Shown: in pieces, positions 1 to 5,929 of the stretch
Numbering within the stretch: the first letter of the stretch is position 1
How the letters are laid out: every line of letters starts with the position of its first letter
Assembly (NCBI GenBank): GCA_011042035.1
Contig: DQZA01000013.1
Coordinates: 1 to 5,953 of the forward strand
Source of the DNA: Desulfobacteraceae bacterium
Lineage (GTDB): Bacteria; Desulfobacterota; DSM-4660; Desulfatiglandales; Desulfatiglandaceae
Length of the DNA: 5,953 nucleotides
Direction of reading: 5' to 3'
Notes under the pieces: generated by a model
Database searches by the model: none
The model's input: only the letters and a program-made list of their open reading frames with translations
Told to the model about the DNA's origin: nothing
Program-made: the position numbers and the translations under genes

Positions 1-1961
1 ATGAGGCCGAGGACGTGGGCCATATCGCACATCACCACCGAGTCCAGGCCATTTTCTGCCAAGAACCTGCAAACCTCGGCTACGGGCTCCTTGTGTATGA
101 ACATGCTCTTGCCGAAGACAATAAGCTGGGGCCTGTGTTGGTCAAGCAATTCAAGGGTTGCAGCCAGGTCGATTTTATAAGGGTTGTCTTTGAGGACGGG
201 GAAGTTTACTACAGCCGGCCTATCCCAGTCCCTGGTCCAGGAGACAAAGTCCCGCAAGGCTCCCATGGGTTGAGCACTCAGGTGTCCTCCCTTGTTTATG
301 TGGTTGTTCAGGACCATTTGGATCCTTCGAGGATCCGCCTTCCTGGAAAACCTGTTCATATAATCTACGAGGCCACTAAAAACGGCCATGTTGGCCAACT
401 GGCCGCTTATGGGCCGGGCCTCCACTTCAGTGCAACCCAGGTAAGAGGCCATCTCCTCCTTTACCAGTTGCTCAACTTCCGCGATGAAGTCCGTTCCCTG
501 GTAATAAAAAACTTCCATCTCTTCAAAGGCCTTGAGCTTTCTGTGCTCTGCGTATCTAAACGCTGGGTCCATGGTTGTAAGCAGTCTCACCATGGGGGAG
601 GGGGTCATCTCGGAGGGGATGAGGTTAATGCATTGTCGCTGCCTCCACACAGTGTTTTCTATTGTTTTTTTAAGAAGGGTCTCAACTTTGTTAGGTATCC
701 GGGTTGCAGTTGCAGTTGTCTGGGGTTTTGGAAGGACCGGGCGGGCATACGGTGGTGCCTCGCTTCTAAGGTGGTATGGGACAACCATTGCCTGTACCAT
801 CTTACCCCTGATTTCCACCTCCACCTCTTCCTTGTCGCCCAGTTCGGTATCAACGTAGGCCAGGCCAATGGCCCTCAAGAAATGCTTTTCGGTAATATTG
901 GAAGAAAGGCCTTCTCCGTCAAATACCCAGGCAGGTACCATCGTCCCGCTGGTGACATAACCAATATGCCTATTGTCCTTGAATACCTTTGCTCCCTGAC
1001 GTGCCACACCCTTTCCCAGCAACGCAAGGGGACGAATTTGGCGAGGCAGCTCATCAGTATTGGAGAAGTCTTCCCTTGCTATTTGTTGCAATGTTTTCCA
1101 CTGCCTTTCCAGGGCCTCCCTTCCGACAAAATCACCCTTATGTTCAGAAAAGCTGACGGCAATGCGGGCTTGGGGAAGAGCCAGTACAGGGATTTCATTT
1201 CCCTCTTGATCTAACCCTAGCTCGTGTCCGTACAAGGGTAATGACGCCTCCAGCCTCAGGGTATCGCGTGCCCCGAGGCCAACCGGCCTCGCGCCATTTT
1301 CCACGAGCATGTTCCACAGGCTAGCCGCCCGAGAGCTATTCACAAAGAGCTCAAAACCTATAGGTTCTCCGGTATAACCGGTTCGGGATACCATCACGTC
1401 GTAATCTGATACCCTAATAACCGAGGCGGAATTCTTGAACGGCTCAGGTAGTTCACCATCCGTTAATATCTGCTCAAGGATACTGCGGGATTTTGGTCCT
1501 TGAATGGAGATCATTGCCAATTCATCAGTAAGGTCTTCCATTTCTACCCCCTCAAATCGGGGCAAATAGGTGTTGAAGAAATTCTTGTCCTTTTCAAGAT
1601 TTGATGCATTCACCACCAGCAGATACTCACCTTTCTTGAAATGATAAAGAAAGGCATCATCCACAGCGCCTCCGGATTCGGTTGGCAATATGGTGTATTG
1701 GGCGGAGGTCCACTGGGACTCTAGTGCACGAACATTATTGGTCAATACGTGCTGGAGGAACTGCAGGGCTCTTGGACCACTGAACAATAAGCGCCCCATG
1801 TGGGAGACATCAAACAGGCCAGCATGCCTGCGTGTTGCGAGATGCTCGTCTATGATCCCTGTCTTGTAGTTGAGTGGCATGGACCACCCTGCGAATTCCA
1901 CCATGTTGGCACCATGGGATATGTGCTGTGGGTAAAGAGGTGTGCGTTTTGGTTGAGCCAT
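1..1961 (-). CDS. gcvT-glyA: GcvT-SHMT fusion: aminomethyltransferase (T-protein) joined to a serine hydroxymethyltransferase domain; C-terminus cut by window edge
   Basis: I translated the minus strand from the ATG at 1961 to base 1 and found no stop: 653 codons, still open at the edge. Residues 1-400 are a full GcvT, which transfers the one-carbon unit from aminomethyl-GcvH to tetrahydrofolate and releases ammonia. Visible motifs are FAGWSMPL, HMGRLLFSGP, ESGGAVDD (D101/D102 at the conserved catalytic aspartate), GYTGE (195-199), GLGARDTLRLEAS and GYVTSGTMVPAW. Residues 401-424 form a Pro/Thr/Ala-rich linker. From about 425 a PLP-dependent SHMT begins: INLIPSEMTPSP (445-456), RYAE (469-472), SGQLAN (519-524), KGGHL (557-561) and CDMAHVLGL (645-653). 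The last carries the Asp (646) that contacts the PLP ring nitrogen and the following His (649). The PLP-binding lysine lies beyond the window. Typical family sizes suggest about 850 residues in all. The start has a strong AGGAGG at ideal spacing. The gene is divergent from the regulator and gcvH-gcvPA-gcvPB. The GcvT part is certain; SHMT family membership is firm, but its activity is inferred. Confidence 0.94.
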   Translation of the reverse strand, partial: MAQPKRTPLYPQHISHGANMVEFAGWSMPLNYKTGIIDEHLATRRHAGLFDVSHMGRLLFSGPRALQFLQHVLTNNVRALESQWTSAQYTILPTESGGAVDDAFLYHFKKGEYLLVVNASNLEKDKNFFNTYLPRFEGVEMEDLTDELAMISIQGPKSRSILEQILTDGELPEPFKNSASVIRVSDYDVMVSRTGYTGEPIGFELFVNSSRAASLWNMLVENGARPVGLGARDTLRLEASLPLYGHELGLDQEGNEIPVLALPQARIAVSFSEHKGDFVGREALERQWKTLQQIAREDFSNTDELPRQIRPLALLGKGVARQGAKVFKDNRHIGYVTSGTMVPAWVFDGEGLSSNITEKHFLRAIGLAYVDTELGDKEEVEVEIRGKMVQAMVVPYHLRSEAPPYARPVLPKPQTTATATRIPNKVETLLKKTIENTVWRQRQCINLIPSEMTPSPMVRLLTTMDPAFRYAEHRKLKAFEEMEVFYYQGTDFIAEVEQLVKEEMASYLGCTEVEARPISGQLANMAVFSGLVDYMNRFSRKADPRRIQMVLNNHINKGGHLSAQPMGALRDFVSWTRDWDRPAVVNFPVLKDNPYKIDLAATLELLDQHRPQLIVFGKSMFIHKEPVAEVCRFLAENGLDSVVMCDMAHVLGL

Positions 1962-1968
1962 GAGATGC

Positions 1969-1974
1969 CCTCCT
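1969..1974 (-). promoter_or_regulatory. Ribosome binding site of the gcvT-glyA fusion
   Basis: AGGAGG on the minus strand, 7 nt upstream of the ATG at 1961. It is a full match to the Shine-Dalgarno core and fixes this start, which also gives the canonical short GcvT N-terminus (MAQPKRTPLYPQH). Confidence 0.85.
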
Positions 1975-2066
1975 GAGCTGTGTATTGTACATTCGCTATA
2001 CTTATTTGTTTTCCGTATTAGGCCTAGCCTTCCATAAGGGTGATTTGAAGGAGAATGGTAGCAGAT

Positions 2067-2095
2067 AACTAATATTTCCGCAATAAATTTGTCAA
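2067..2095 (-). promoter_or_regulatory. Candidate promoter for gcvT-glyA
   Basis: A perfect TTGACA -35 box reads on the minus strand at 2095-2090. The -10 is weak: TATTAG at 2074-2069 with 15-bp spacing, or TTAGTT at 2072-2067 with 17-bp spacing. If used, it gives an untranslated leader of roughly 100 nt before the ATG at 1961. The -35 hexamer may be chance in AT-rich sequence, so this is a modest call. Confidence 0.35.
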
Positions 2096-2120
2096 AAAAT
2101 GTAGAATACTTCAAAAAATG
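2092..2120. repeat. 10-bp direct repeat TCAAAAAATG between divergent promoters
   Basis: TCAAAAAATG occurs at 2092-2101 and again at 2111-2120, a 19-bp period close to two helical turns, so both copies face nearly the same side of the DNA. They lie in the stretch between the two outward-facing TTGACA boxes (2090-2095 minus, 2130-2135 plus). A-tracts phased in this way bend DNA and are common in Lrp-type control regions. An operator role is inferred. Confidence 0.45.
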
Positions 2121-2129
2121 AAAAAGATA

Positions 2130-2160
2130 TTGACACAATACACAAAACAGGCCATATTAT
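2130..2160 (+). promoter_or_regulatory. Candidate sigma70 promoter for the regulator and gcvHPAPB arm
   Basis: TTGACA at 2130-2135 is a perfect -35 box. The -10 choices are CATATT at 2153-2158 (17-bp spacer, 4 of 6) and TATTAT at 2155-2160 (19-bp spacer, 5 of 6). Transcription would begin near 2165 and leave a leader of about 45 nt before the regulator's ATG. No better promoter is seen between the regulator and gcvH, so this may drive the whole plus-strand arm. Confidence 0.5.
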
Positions 2161-2173
2161 TCCGTAATAACCC

Positions 2174-2195
2174 CCCTAATCTAAACCATTTAGGG
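2174..2195 (+). promoter_or_regulatory. Small hairpin in the regulator's 5' leader
   Basis: Two nested pairings are possible: CCCTAA (2174-2179) with TTAGGG (2190-2195), and CTAAA (2181-2185) with TTTAG (2189-2193) around a CCA loop. They share bases, so they are alternatives. No U-run follows, so it is not an intrinsic terminator. It could instead be a protein-binding dyad. Functional significance is uncertain. Confidence 0.3.
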
Positions 2196-2211
2196 TGTGT
2201 ATAAATAGGCC

Positions 2212-2655
2212 ATGAAAATAGATGATACCAATATTGCCATCATCAAACTCTTGCGAGATGGGCGGAGGTCTTTTAAAAATATTGCAAAATCCCTTGGGGT
2301 GGCAGAAAATACGGTCCGGTCTAGGGTCAAGAAGCTGGAGCAAGAAGGGGTCTTGGATGTGGCAGGGCTGGTAAATCCTGAAGCGTTACCAAGACACAGG
2401 GCCATCGTGGTGGGCGTGAAGCTTAAGACCATGGATTTGGTGAAAAAAGGGGAGGAGTTCAGCAAACTCAAGGGCGTAGTCGCGGTTAGTGTTGTTACGG
2501 GCCGCTATGACCTTATGCTGCTGGTGCTGCTCAACGATGCCTTTGGGCTGCTGGAGTTTTATACCGAGGAGGTTTCCAAGATTAAAGACGTGCAATCCGT
2601 GGAAACCTTTGTGGTTTACAAGAGTTACAACCTTAAGGTTCCATATATATTGTAG
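2212..2655 (+). CDS. Lrp/AsnC-family transcriptional regulator
   Basis: This 147-residue protein has the usual length and two-part layout of the Lrp/AsnC (feast/famine) family. The N-terminal winged helix-turn-helix opens with IDDTNIAIIKLLRDGRRS (residues 3-20). The likely recognition helix is in LGVAENTVRSRVKKLEQEGVL (28-48). The C-terminal RAM-type ligand and oligomerisation domain follows, with VTGRYDLMLLV (95-105) and a late beta strand TFVVYKSYNL. Family members bind DNA as dimers to octamers and respond to small ligands, often amino acids. A glycine or serine ligand is only inferred, from position: divergent from gcvT-glyA and upstream of gcvHPAPB. An in-frame TAG at 2206-2208 closes the frame just before the ATG and no alternative start is plausible, yet there is no usable Shine-Dalgarno (only AGG 2 nt from the ATG). 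No specific ortholog is claimed. Confidence 0.9.
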   Translation: MKIDDTNIAIIKLLRDGRRSFKNIAKSLGVAENTVRSRVKKLEQEGVLDVAGLVNPEALPRHRAIVVGVKLKTMDLVKKGEEFSKLKGVVAVSVVTGRYDLMLLVLLNDAFGLLEFYTEEVSKIKDVQSVETFVVYKSYNLKVPYIL

Positions 2656-2656
2656 C

Positions 2657-2674
2657 AGGAGGCACATGGCTTGA
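2657..2674 (+). other. Two-codon start-stop minicistron (Met-Ala-stop) with strong Shine-Dalgarno
   Basis: AGGAGG (2657-2662) stands right after the regulator's stop codon and is followed 3 nt later by ATG GCT TGA (2666-2674). The spacing is short but may allow initiation. This could be a translated minicistron, a standby site for ribosomes finishing the regulator, or the relic of a lost start. There is no sign of a longer product. Confidence 0.3.
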
Positions 2675-2708
2675 GGCGCGAGGTATAAGCGAGAGGATCG
2701 GGTAATTT

Positions 2709-2728
2709 TTGTGTTGATATCAAAGCAA
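2709..2728. promoter_or_regulatory. Palindrome upstream of gcvH, candidate operator
   Basis: A perfect 10-bp palindrome TTGATATCAA (2714-2723) extends outward to matching TTG and CAA ends, giving a 20-bp dyad with 8 of 10 positions symmetric per half. It lies immediately 5' of the gcvH ribosome binding site in the 86-bp gap after the regulator. The half sequence resembles the FNR/CRP TTGAT element but without the 4-bp centre, so membership in that class is not claimed. Confidence 0.35.
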
Positions 2729-2729
2729 T

Positions 2730-2734
2730 GGAGG
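2730..2734 (+). promoter_or_regulatory. Ribosome binding site of gcvH
   Basis: GGAGG ends 7 nt before the ATG at 2742, the expected distance, and supports that start. Confidence 0.75.
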
Positions 2735-2741
2735 CTTCGGC

Positions 2742-3143
2742 ATGAAAGAACTAGAAGAACTGGTGATTTCCGATGACGTTCGATACACAAAGGACCACGA
2801 ATGGGCAAAAAGGGAAGGGGAATTGGTCAAATGTGGCATAAGCGATTATGCTCAAGACCAGCTTGGCGATATTGTGTATGTAGAACTGCCCCAAGTAGGA
2901 GATGAGTTTGAGCAAGGCAGTGAGTTCGGGACGGTTGAATCCGTTAAGGCAGTTGCTGAGCTTTACATGCCTGTGAGCGGAGAGATTGTTGAAATCAACA
3001 CGGCCCTTGAGGATTCTCCGCAGCTGGTTAACCAGGACCCATACGGCGAAGGTTGGATGATAAAGGTCAGGCTAAAGGACTCCGCAGAACTGGATGGGCT
3101 TATGAATGCTGAGCAATACAAAGAGATGTTAAAGGGTCTTTAA
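2742..3143 (+). CDS. gcvH: Glycine cleavage system H protein (lipoyl carrier)
   Basis: GcvH is the small cytoplasmic carrier whose lipoyl arm shuttles the aminomethyl group from P-protein to T-protein and is then reoxidised by L-protein. The 133-residue length is normal. The N-terminus has the family's RYTKDHEWAK (14-23). GISDYAQDQLGDIVYVELPQVGD (32-54) is the signature lipoyl-domain segment. The lipoylation site is K69 in ESVKAV, and the C-terminal half has PVSGEIVEIN, LVNQDPYGEGWMIKV and a closing helix ending EQYKEMLKGL. All key positions are intact, so the protein should be functional once lipoylated. It is the first structural gene of the plus-strand arm, 86 bp after the regulator and 3 nt before gcvPA. 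Confidence 0.97.
   Translation: MKELEELVISDDVRYTKDHEWAKREGELVKCGISDYAQDQLGDIVYVELPQVGDEFEQGSEFGTVESVKAVAELYMPVSGEIVEINTALEDSPQLVNQDPYGEGWMIKVRLKDSAELDGLMNAEQYKEMLKGL
3131..3136 (+). promoter_or_regulatory. Ribosome binding site of gcvPA, inside the end of gcvH
   Basis: AAAGGG lies 10 nt before the ATG at 3147 and within the last codons of gcvH. With only 3 nt between the gcvH stop and the gcvPA start, translation of the two is probably coupled. Confidence 0.5.
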
Positions 3144-3146
3144 AAC

Positions 3147-4472
3147 ATGCGATACTTGCCACATACTGAAGAAGACACACAAGAAATGCTGGAGGTAATA
3201 GGCGCCTCTAGCTTGGACGAGCTTTTTCGGCCAGTGCCCGCTTCTTGCCGACGGCAAAGACCTATGGATTTGCCACCGGCCTTGACTGAATGGCAATTAA
3301 AGCAGCACATGATGGAGCTGGCAGGTCGGACAAGCCCTGCCGTCAACAAAGGGATCTTTCTTGGGGCCGGCAGCTATGATCACTACATACCGGAAGTGGT
3401 ACCTTATCTATTGCAGCGCTCTGAATTCGTGACTTCCTATACTCCATACCAGCCGGAGATAAGCCAGGGGACCCTCCAGGCCATATATGAGTACCAGACC
3501 TTTATGACCAGGCTCTTGGGAATGGAGGTAAGCAATGCCTCCCTCTACGATGGTGCCACTGCCTTGGCAGAAGCTGTTTTGATGGCGATTAGATTCACAA
3601 AGAAATCCAAGGTCTTGATCTCCAATTTGATTCATCCTCACTACAGGCAGGTTTTGAATACATATGTCAAGCCCGCTGGCTACGAGCTCATTGAGCTTTC
3701 ACGTGGAGAGGATGGAAGCACGGATCACTCAATGATTCCTGAGGCAGAGGACGTGGCAGCAGTGGTGGTACAGTCACCAAATTTCTTTGGATGCATTGAG
3801 GATCTAACTGCCTTTGCTGAGATTGCCAGAGAACGCGAAGCGCTTTTCATATGTTGCTTTACTGAACCGCTGGCCTATGGTCTGTTAAAAGACCCAGGGA
3901 GTCAGGGGGCAGATGTTGCCTGCGGGGAAGGGCAGAGTTTTGGGATCCCCAAATCCTATGGCGGACCAGGTCTGGGGATCTTTACCACCAAGATGAAATA
4001 CGTACGCAATATGCCCGGACGCTTGGTGGGTAAGACCGCTGACCTGGAGGGTAAAAGGGGTTTCGTCCTCACCTTGGCCACAAGGGAGCAACACATCAGA
4101 AGAGAAAAGGCAACGTCAAACATTTGCACCAACAATAATTTGTGTGCACTGGCCGCCACCATTTATCTGGCAGCACTGGGGGGCACCGGATTGCTTAAAC
4201 TGGCTCAGCTTAACTATGACAAATGCGAGTACCTCAAGCAAGCCATGGCGAGAACAGGGGTGGAGCTTCCTTTCAGGGCACCCACGTTCAACGAATTCGT
4301 GGCGAAGGTGGATGGCCTTTCCGAAAAGTATGATCAGCTGCTGGCCAAGGGCATCGTTGCCGGTCTTGATCTGTCTGCCTATTATCCTGACCTTGAGGGA
4401 CATTACCTATTTTCTGTTACCGAGACAAAGTCAAAAGAGGACATGGACAAGCTGGTAGAGGAGATCTCATGA
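3147..4472 (+). CDS. gcvPA: Glycine dehydrogenase (decarboxylating) subunit 1, P-protein alpha half
   Basis: This is the N-terminal half of P-protein as a separate 441-residue polypeptide, the usual size for the split form. With GcvPB it forms the PLP enzyme that decarboxylates glycine and passes the aminomethyl group to GcvH. Recognisable segments are RYLPHTEED at the start, FLGAGSYDHYIP (71-82), SYTPYQPEISQGTLQAIYEYQT (97-118), NASLYDGATALAEA (130-143), GIPKSYGGPGLGIF (266-279), MPGRLVGKT (289-297) and TREQHIRREKATSNICTNN (312-330). As in other PA subunits there is no PLP-binding lysine; that residue is in PB. The gene begins 3 nt after gcvH and overlaps gcvPB by 4 nt (ATGA), so the two subunits are probably made in equal amounts. 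No truncation or frame problem is seen. Confidence 0.97.
   Translation: MRYLPHTEEDTQEMLEVIGASSLDELFRPVPASCRRQRPMDLPPALTEWQLKQHMMELAGRTSPAVNKGIFLGAGSYDHYIPEVVPYLLQRSEFVTSYTPYQPEISQGTLQAIYEYQTFMTRLLGMEVSNASLYDGATALAEAVLMAIRFTKKSKVLISNLIHPHYRQVLNTYVKPAGYELIELSRGEDGSTDHSMIPEAEDVAAVVVQSPNFFGCIEDLTAFAEIAREREALFICCFTEPLAYGLLKDPGSQGADVACGEGQSFGIPKSYGGPGLGIFTTKMKYVRNMPGRLVGKTADLEGKRGFVLTLATREQHIRREKATSNICTNNNLCALAATIYLAALGGTGLLKLAQLNYDKCEYLKQAMARTGVELPFRAPTFNEFVAKVDGLSEKYDQLLAKGIVAGLDLSAYYPDLEGHYLFSVTETKSKEDMDKLVEEIS
4459..4463 (+). promoter_or_regulatory. Ribosome binding site of gcvPB, inside the end of gcvPA
   Basis: AGGAG lies 5 nt before the ATG at 4469, whose ATGA overlaps the gcvPA TGA stop. 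This is a classic translational coupling junction between two subunits of one enzyme. Confidence 0.7.
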
Positions 4473-5929
4473 TAGAACAAAAGCTGGGGACAAAAGGACT
4501 TGTTATCAACGAACCGCTTCTCTGGGAAAAAGGCCGCAAGGGGCGTGTTGGATTTTCATTGCCACCGCGGGACGTGCCCGAGCAGGCCTTGGATGGGAAG
4601 CTGCTGAGAAAGAGTGTCGGCCTTCCAGACCTCAGTGAAATTGATGTGGTGCGCCACTATACCAGGCTTTCTCAATGGAACTTTGGTGTTGATACTGGAA
4701 CGTATCCCTTGGGCTCTTGCACCATGAAATACAATCCAAAGGTAAATGAGAAGATGGCGGCATTGGAAGGCTTCTGTCAGGCCCATCCCCTTTTGCCTCC
4801 GCATATGAGCCAGGGCGCCTTAAGGCTTATGTACGAATTGCAGAACATGTTGGCCGAAATTTCTGGAATGGACGCGGTAACGCTGCAACCTGCAGCCGGC
4901 GCCCATGGAGAGCTCACGGGGATGCTTCTTATCCATGCGTATCTCAAGAGCAAGGGACAGCGCAGACACAAGATATTAATTCCTGATACCGCACATGGTA
5001 CAAACCCGGCAAGCGCTGCCCTCTGTGGCTTCAGTCCTGTGGTAATAAGGTCTAGCGAGCAGGGGATACTCTTGCCCGAAGTGGTTGAAGATCTCATGGA
5101 TGAGGACACCGCAGGAATCATGATAACAAATCCCAACACCTTAGGGTTGTTTGAGGAGAACATTGTTGAGATCGCCCAGATCGTTCATGGCAAAGGAGGC
5201 CAGGTTTATTGTGATGGGGCCAATATGAACGCCATGATGGGAATAGTGGATGTGGGCGCGATGGGTGTAGATGTTCTACATTTGAACCTCCATAAGACCT
5301 TTTCCACTCCCCACGGAGGAGGCGGGCCGGGCTCGGGACCGGTATGTGTGAAAGAGCACCTTGAGCCTTTTCTGCCTGTACCAAGGGTTGTTGAAAAGGA
5401 TGGCAAATGTGAACTCTCCGAGGAGTTTCCCAATTCAATAGGGCGCCTACACAGCTTTTACGGAAACTTTGGAGTGATGATTAAGGCTTACTCTTATATA
5501 TTGAGCATGGGGGCAGAAGGGTTAAAGAAGGCCAGTCAACTGGCAGTGCTGAATGCGAACTATATTAAGGAACAGCTCAAATCTGTTCTTCACTTGCCTT
5601 ATGATAGGCCCTGCATGCACGAATGTGTGTTTTCAGATAAACACCAGCGAAAATATAAAATTACGACACTGGATATGGCCAAACGCTTGATCGACTATGG
5701 TTATCATCCACCTACCATCTATTTCCCCCTTGTGGTCAACGGAGCGATAATGATCGAACCAACAGAGACCGAATCAAAAGAAGAGATCGACCACTTCGTA
5801 GAATGCTTCAGGGCCGTTATTGAAGAGGCTGAAAAAAATCCGGAACTCCTGCACCAAGCCCCCAGTATAACAAAGGTTAAAAGGCTTGATGAAGTTGGGG
5901 CTGCGAGAAAGCCATGCCTGGCAGGCTAG
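4469..5929 (+). CDS. gcvPB: Glycine dehydrogenase (decarboxylating) subunit 2, P-protein beta half
   Basis: This is the catalytic, PLP-carrying half of the split P-protein, 486 residues and full length. The opening has LLWEKGRKGRVGFSLP (17-31). VVRHYTRLSQWNFGVDTGTYPLGSCTMKYNPK (60-91) is the hallmark block. LQPAAGAHGELTG (139-151), IPDTAHGTNPASA (171-183) and YCDGANMNA (247-255) contribute to the cofactor pocket. K276 in LHKTFSTPHGGGGPGSGP (274-291) is the expected Schiff-base lysine followed by the glycine-rich loop. HPPTIYFPLVVNGAIMIEPTETESKEE (413-439) is the conserved C-terminal segment. The dimer with GcvPA acts with GcvH in glycine cleavage or, in reverse, glycine synthesis. No gene for L-protein follows within the window; only 24 nt remain after the stop. 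Confidence 0.97.
   Translation: MIEQKLGTKGLVINEPLLWEKGRKGRVGFSLPPRDVPEQALDGKLLRKSVGLPDLSEIDVVRHYTRLSQWNFGVDTGTYPLGSCTMKYNPKVNEKMAALEGFCQAHPLLPPHMSQGALRLMYELQNMLAEISGMDAVTLQPAAGAHGELTGMLLIHAYLKSKGQRRHKILIPDTAHGTNPASAALCGFSPVVIRSSEQGILLPEVVEDLMDEDTAGIMITNPNTLGLFEENIVEIAQIVHGKGGQVYCDGANMNAMMGIVDVGAMGVDVLHLNLHKTFSTPHGGGGPGSGPVCVKEHLEPFLPVPRVVEKDGKCELSEEFPNSIGRLHSFYGNFGVMIKAYSYILSMGAEGLKKASQLAVLNANYIKEQLKSVLHLPYDRPCMHECVFSDKHQRKYKITTLDMAKRLIDYGYHPPTIYFPLVVNGAIMIEPTETESKEEIDHFVECFRAVIEEAEKNPELLHQAPSITKVKRLDEVGAARKPCLAG

Larger units (their letters stand above)
1980..2143. repeat. 9-bp inverted repeat spanning the divergent intergenic region
   Basis: GTGTATTGT at 1980-1988 is the exact reverse complement of ACAATACAC at 2135-2143. 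One copy lies just upstream of the gcvT-glyA ribosome binding site. The other overlaps the end of the -35 box and the spacer of the regulator's candidate promoter. A pair of sites flanking both promoters would suit a multimeric regulator that wraps or loops DNA. A 9-bp match can also occur by chance in 250 bp. Confidence 0.35.

Noticed and set aside
690..760. Possible separate glyA start inside the fused gene
   Set aside because: No stop codon separates the two domains, and I saw no clear ribosome binding site plus start codon in the linker, so a single polypeptide is the simpler reading. Internal initiation cannot be fully excluded.
659..992. Short frames on both strands inside the gcvT-glyA gene (659-868 minus, 532-858 plus)
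   Set aside because: They are out-of-frame shadows of the fusion gene, with no family motif and no ribosome binding site noted.
15..1214. Long plus-strand reading frame of 399 codons
   Set aside because: It lies antisense to the gcvT-glyA fusion. Its translation has no recognisable motif and is rich in Cys, His and Gly, whereas the opposite strand gives unmistakable GcvT and SHMT motifs.
1810..1992. 60-codon minus-strand frame overlapping the start of gcvT-glyA
   Set aside because: It is in another frame. The ATG at 1961 has the strong AGGAGG and gives the canonical GcvT N-terminus.
2174..2195. Hairpin before the regulator as an intrinsic terminator
   Set aside because: The stem is only 5-6 bp and no run of T follows.
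1962..2211. Possible glycine riboswitch in the divergent leader regions
   Set aside because: Glycine riboswitches often precede gcv operons, so I looked for the conserved GGAGAG-type and terminal CTGA-type elements on both strands. None was seen, and the plus-strand leader is too short for a tandem aptamer. A covariance-model search could settle it.
2386..2808. 140-codon minus-strand frame across the regulator and the start of gcvH
   Set aside because: It is antisense to two well-supported genes and has no recognisable domain.
4777..5438. Minus-strand frames of 75-128 codons within gcvPB
   Set aside because: They are shadows of a highly conserved coding region and do not resemble any family.
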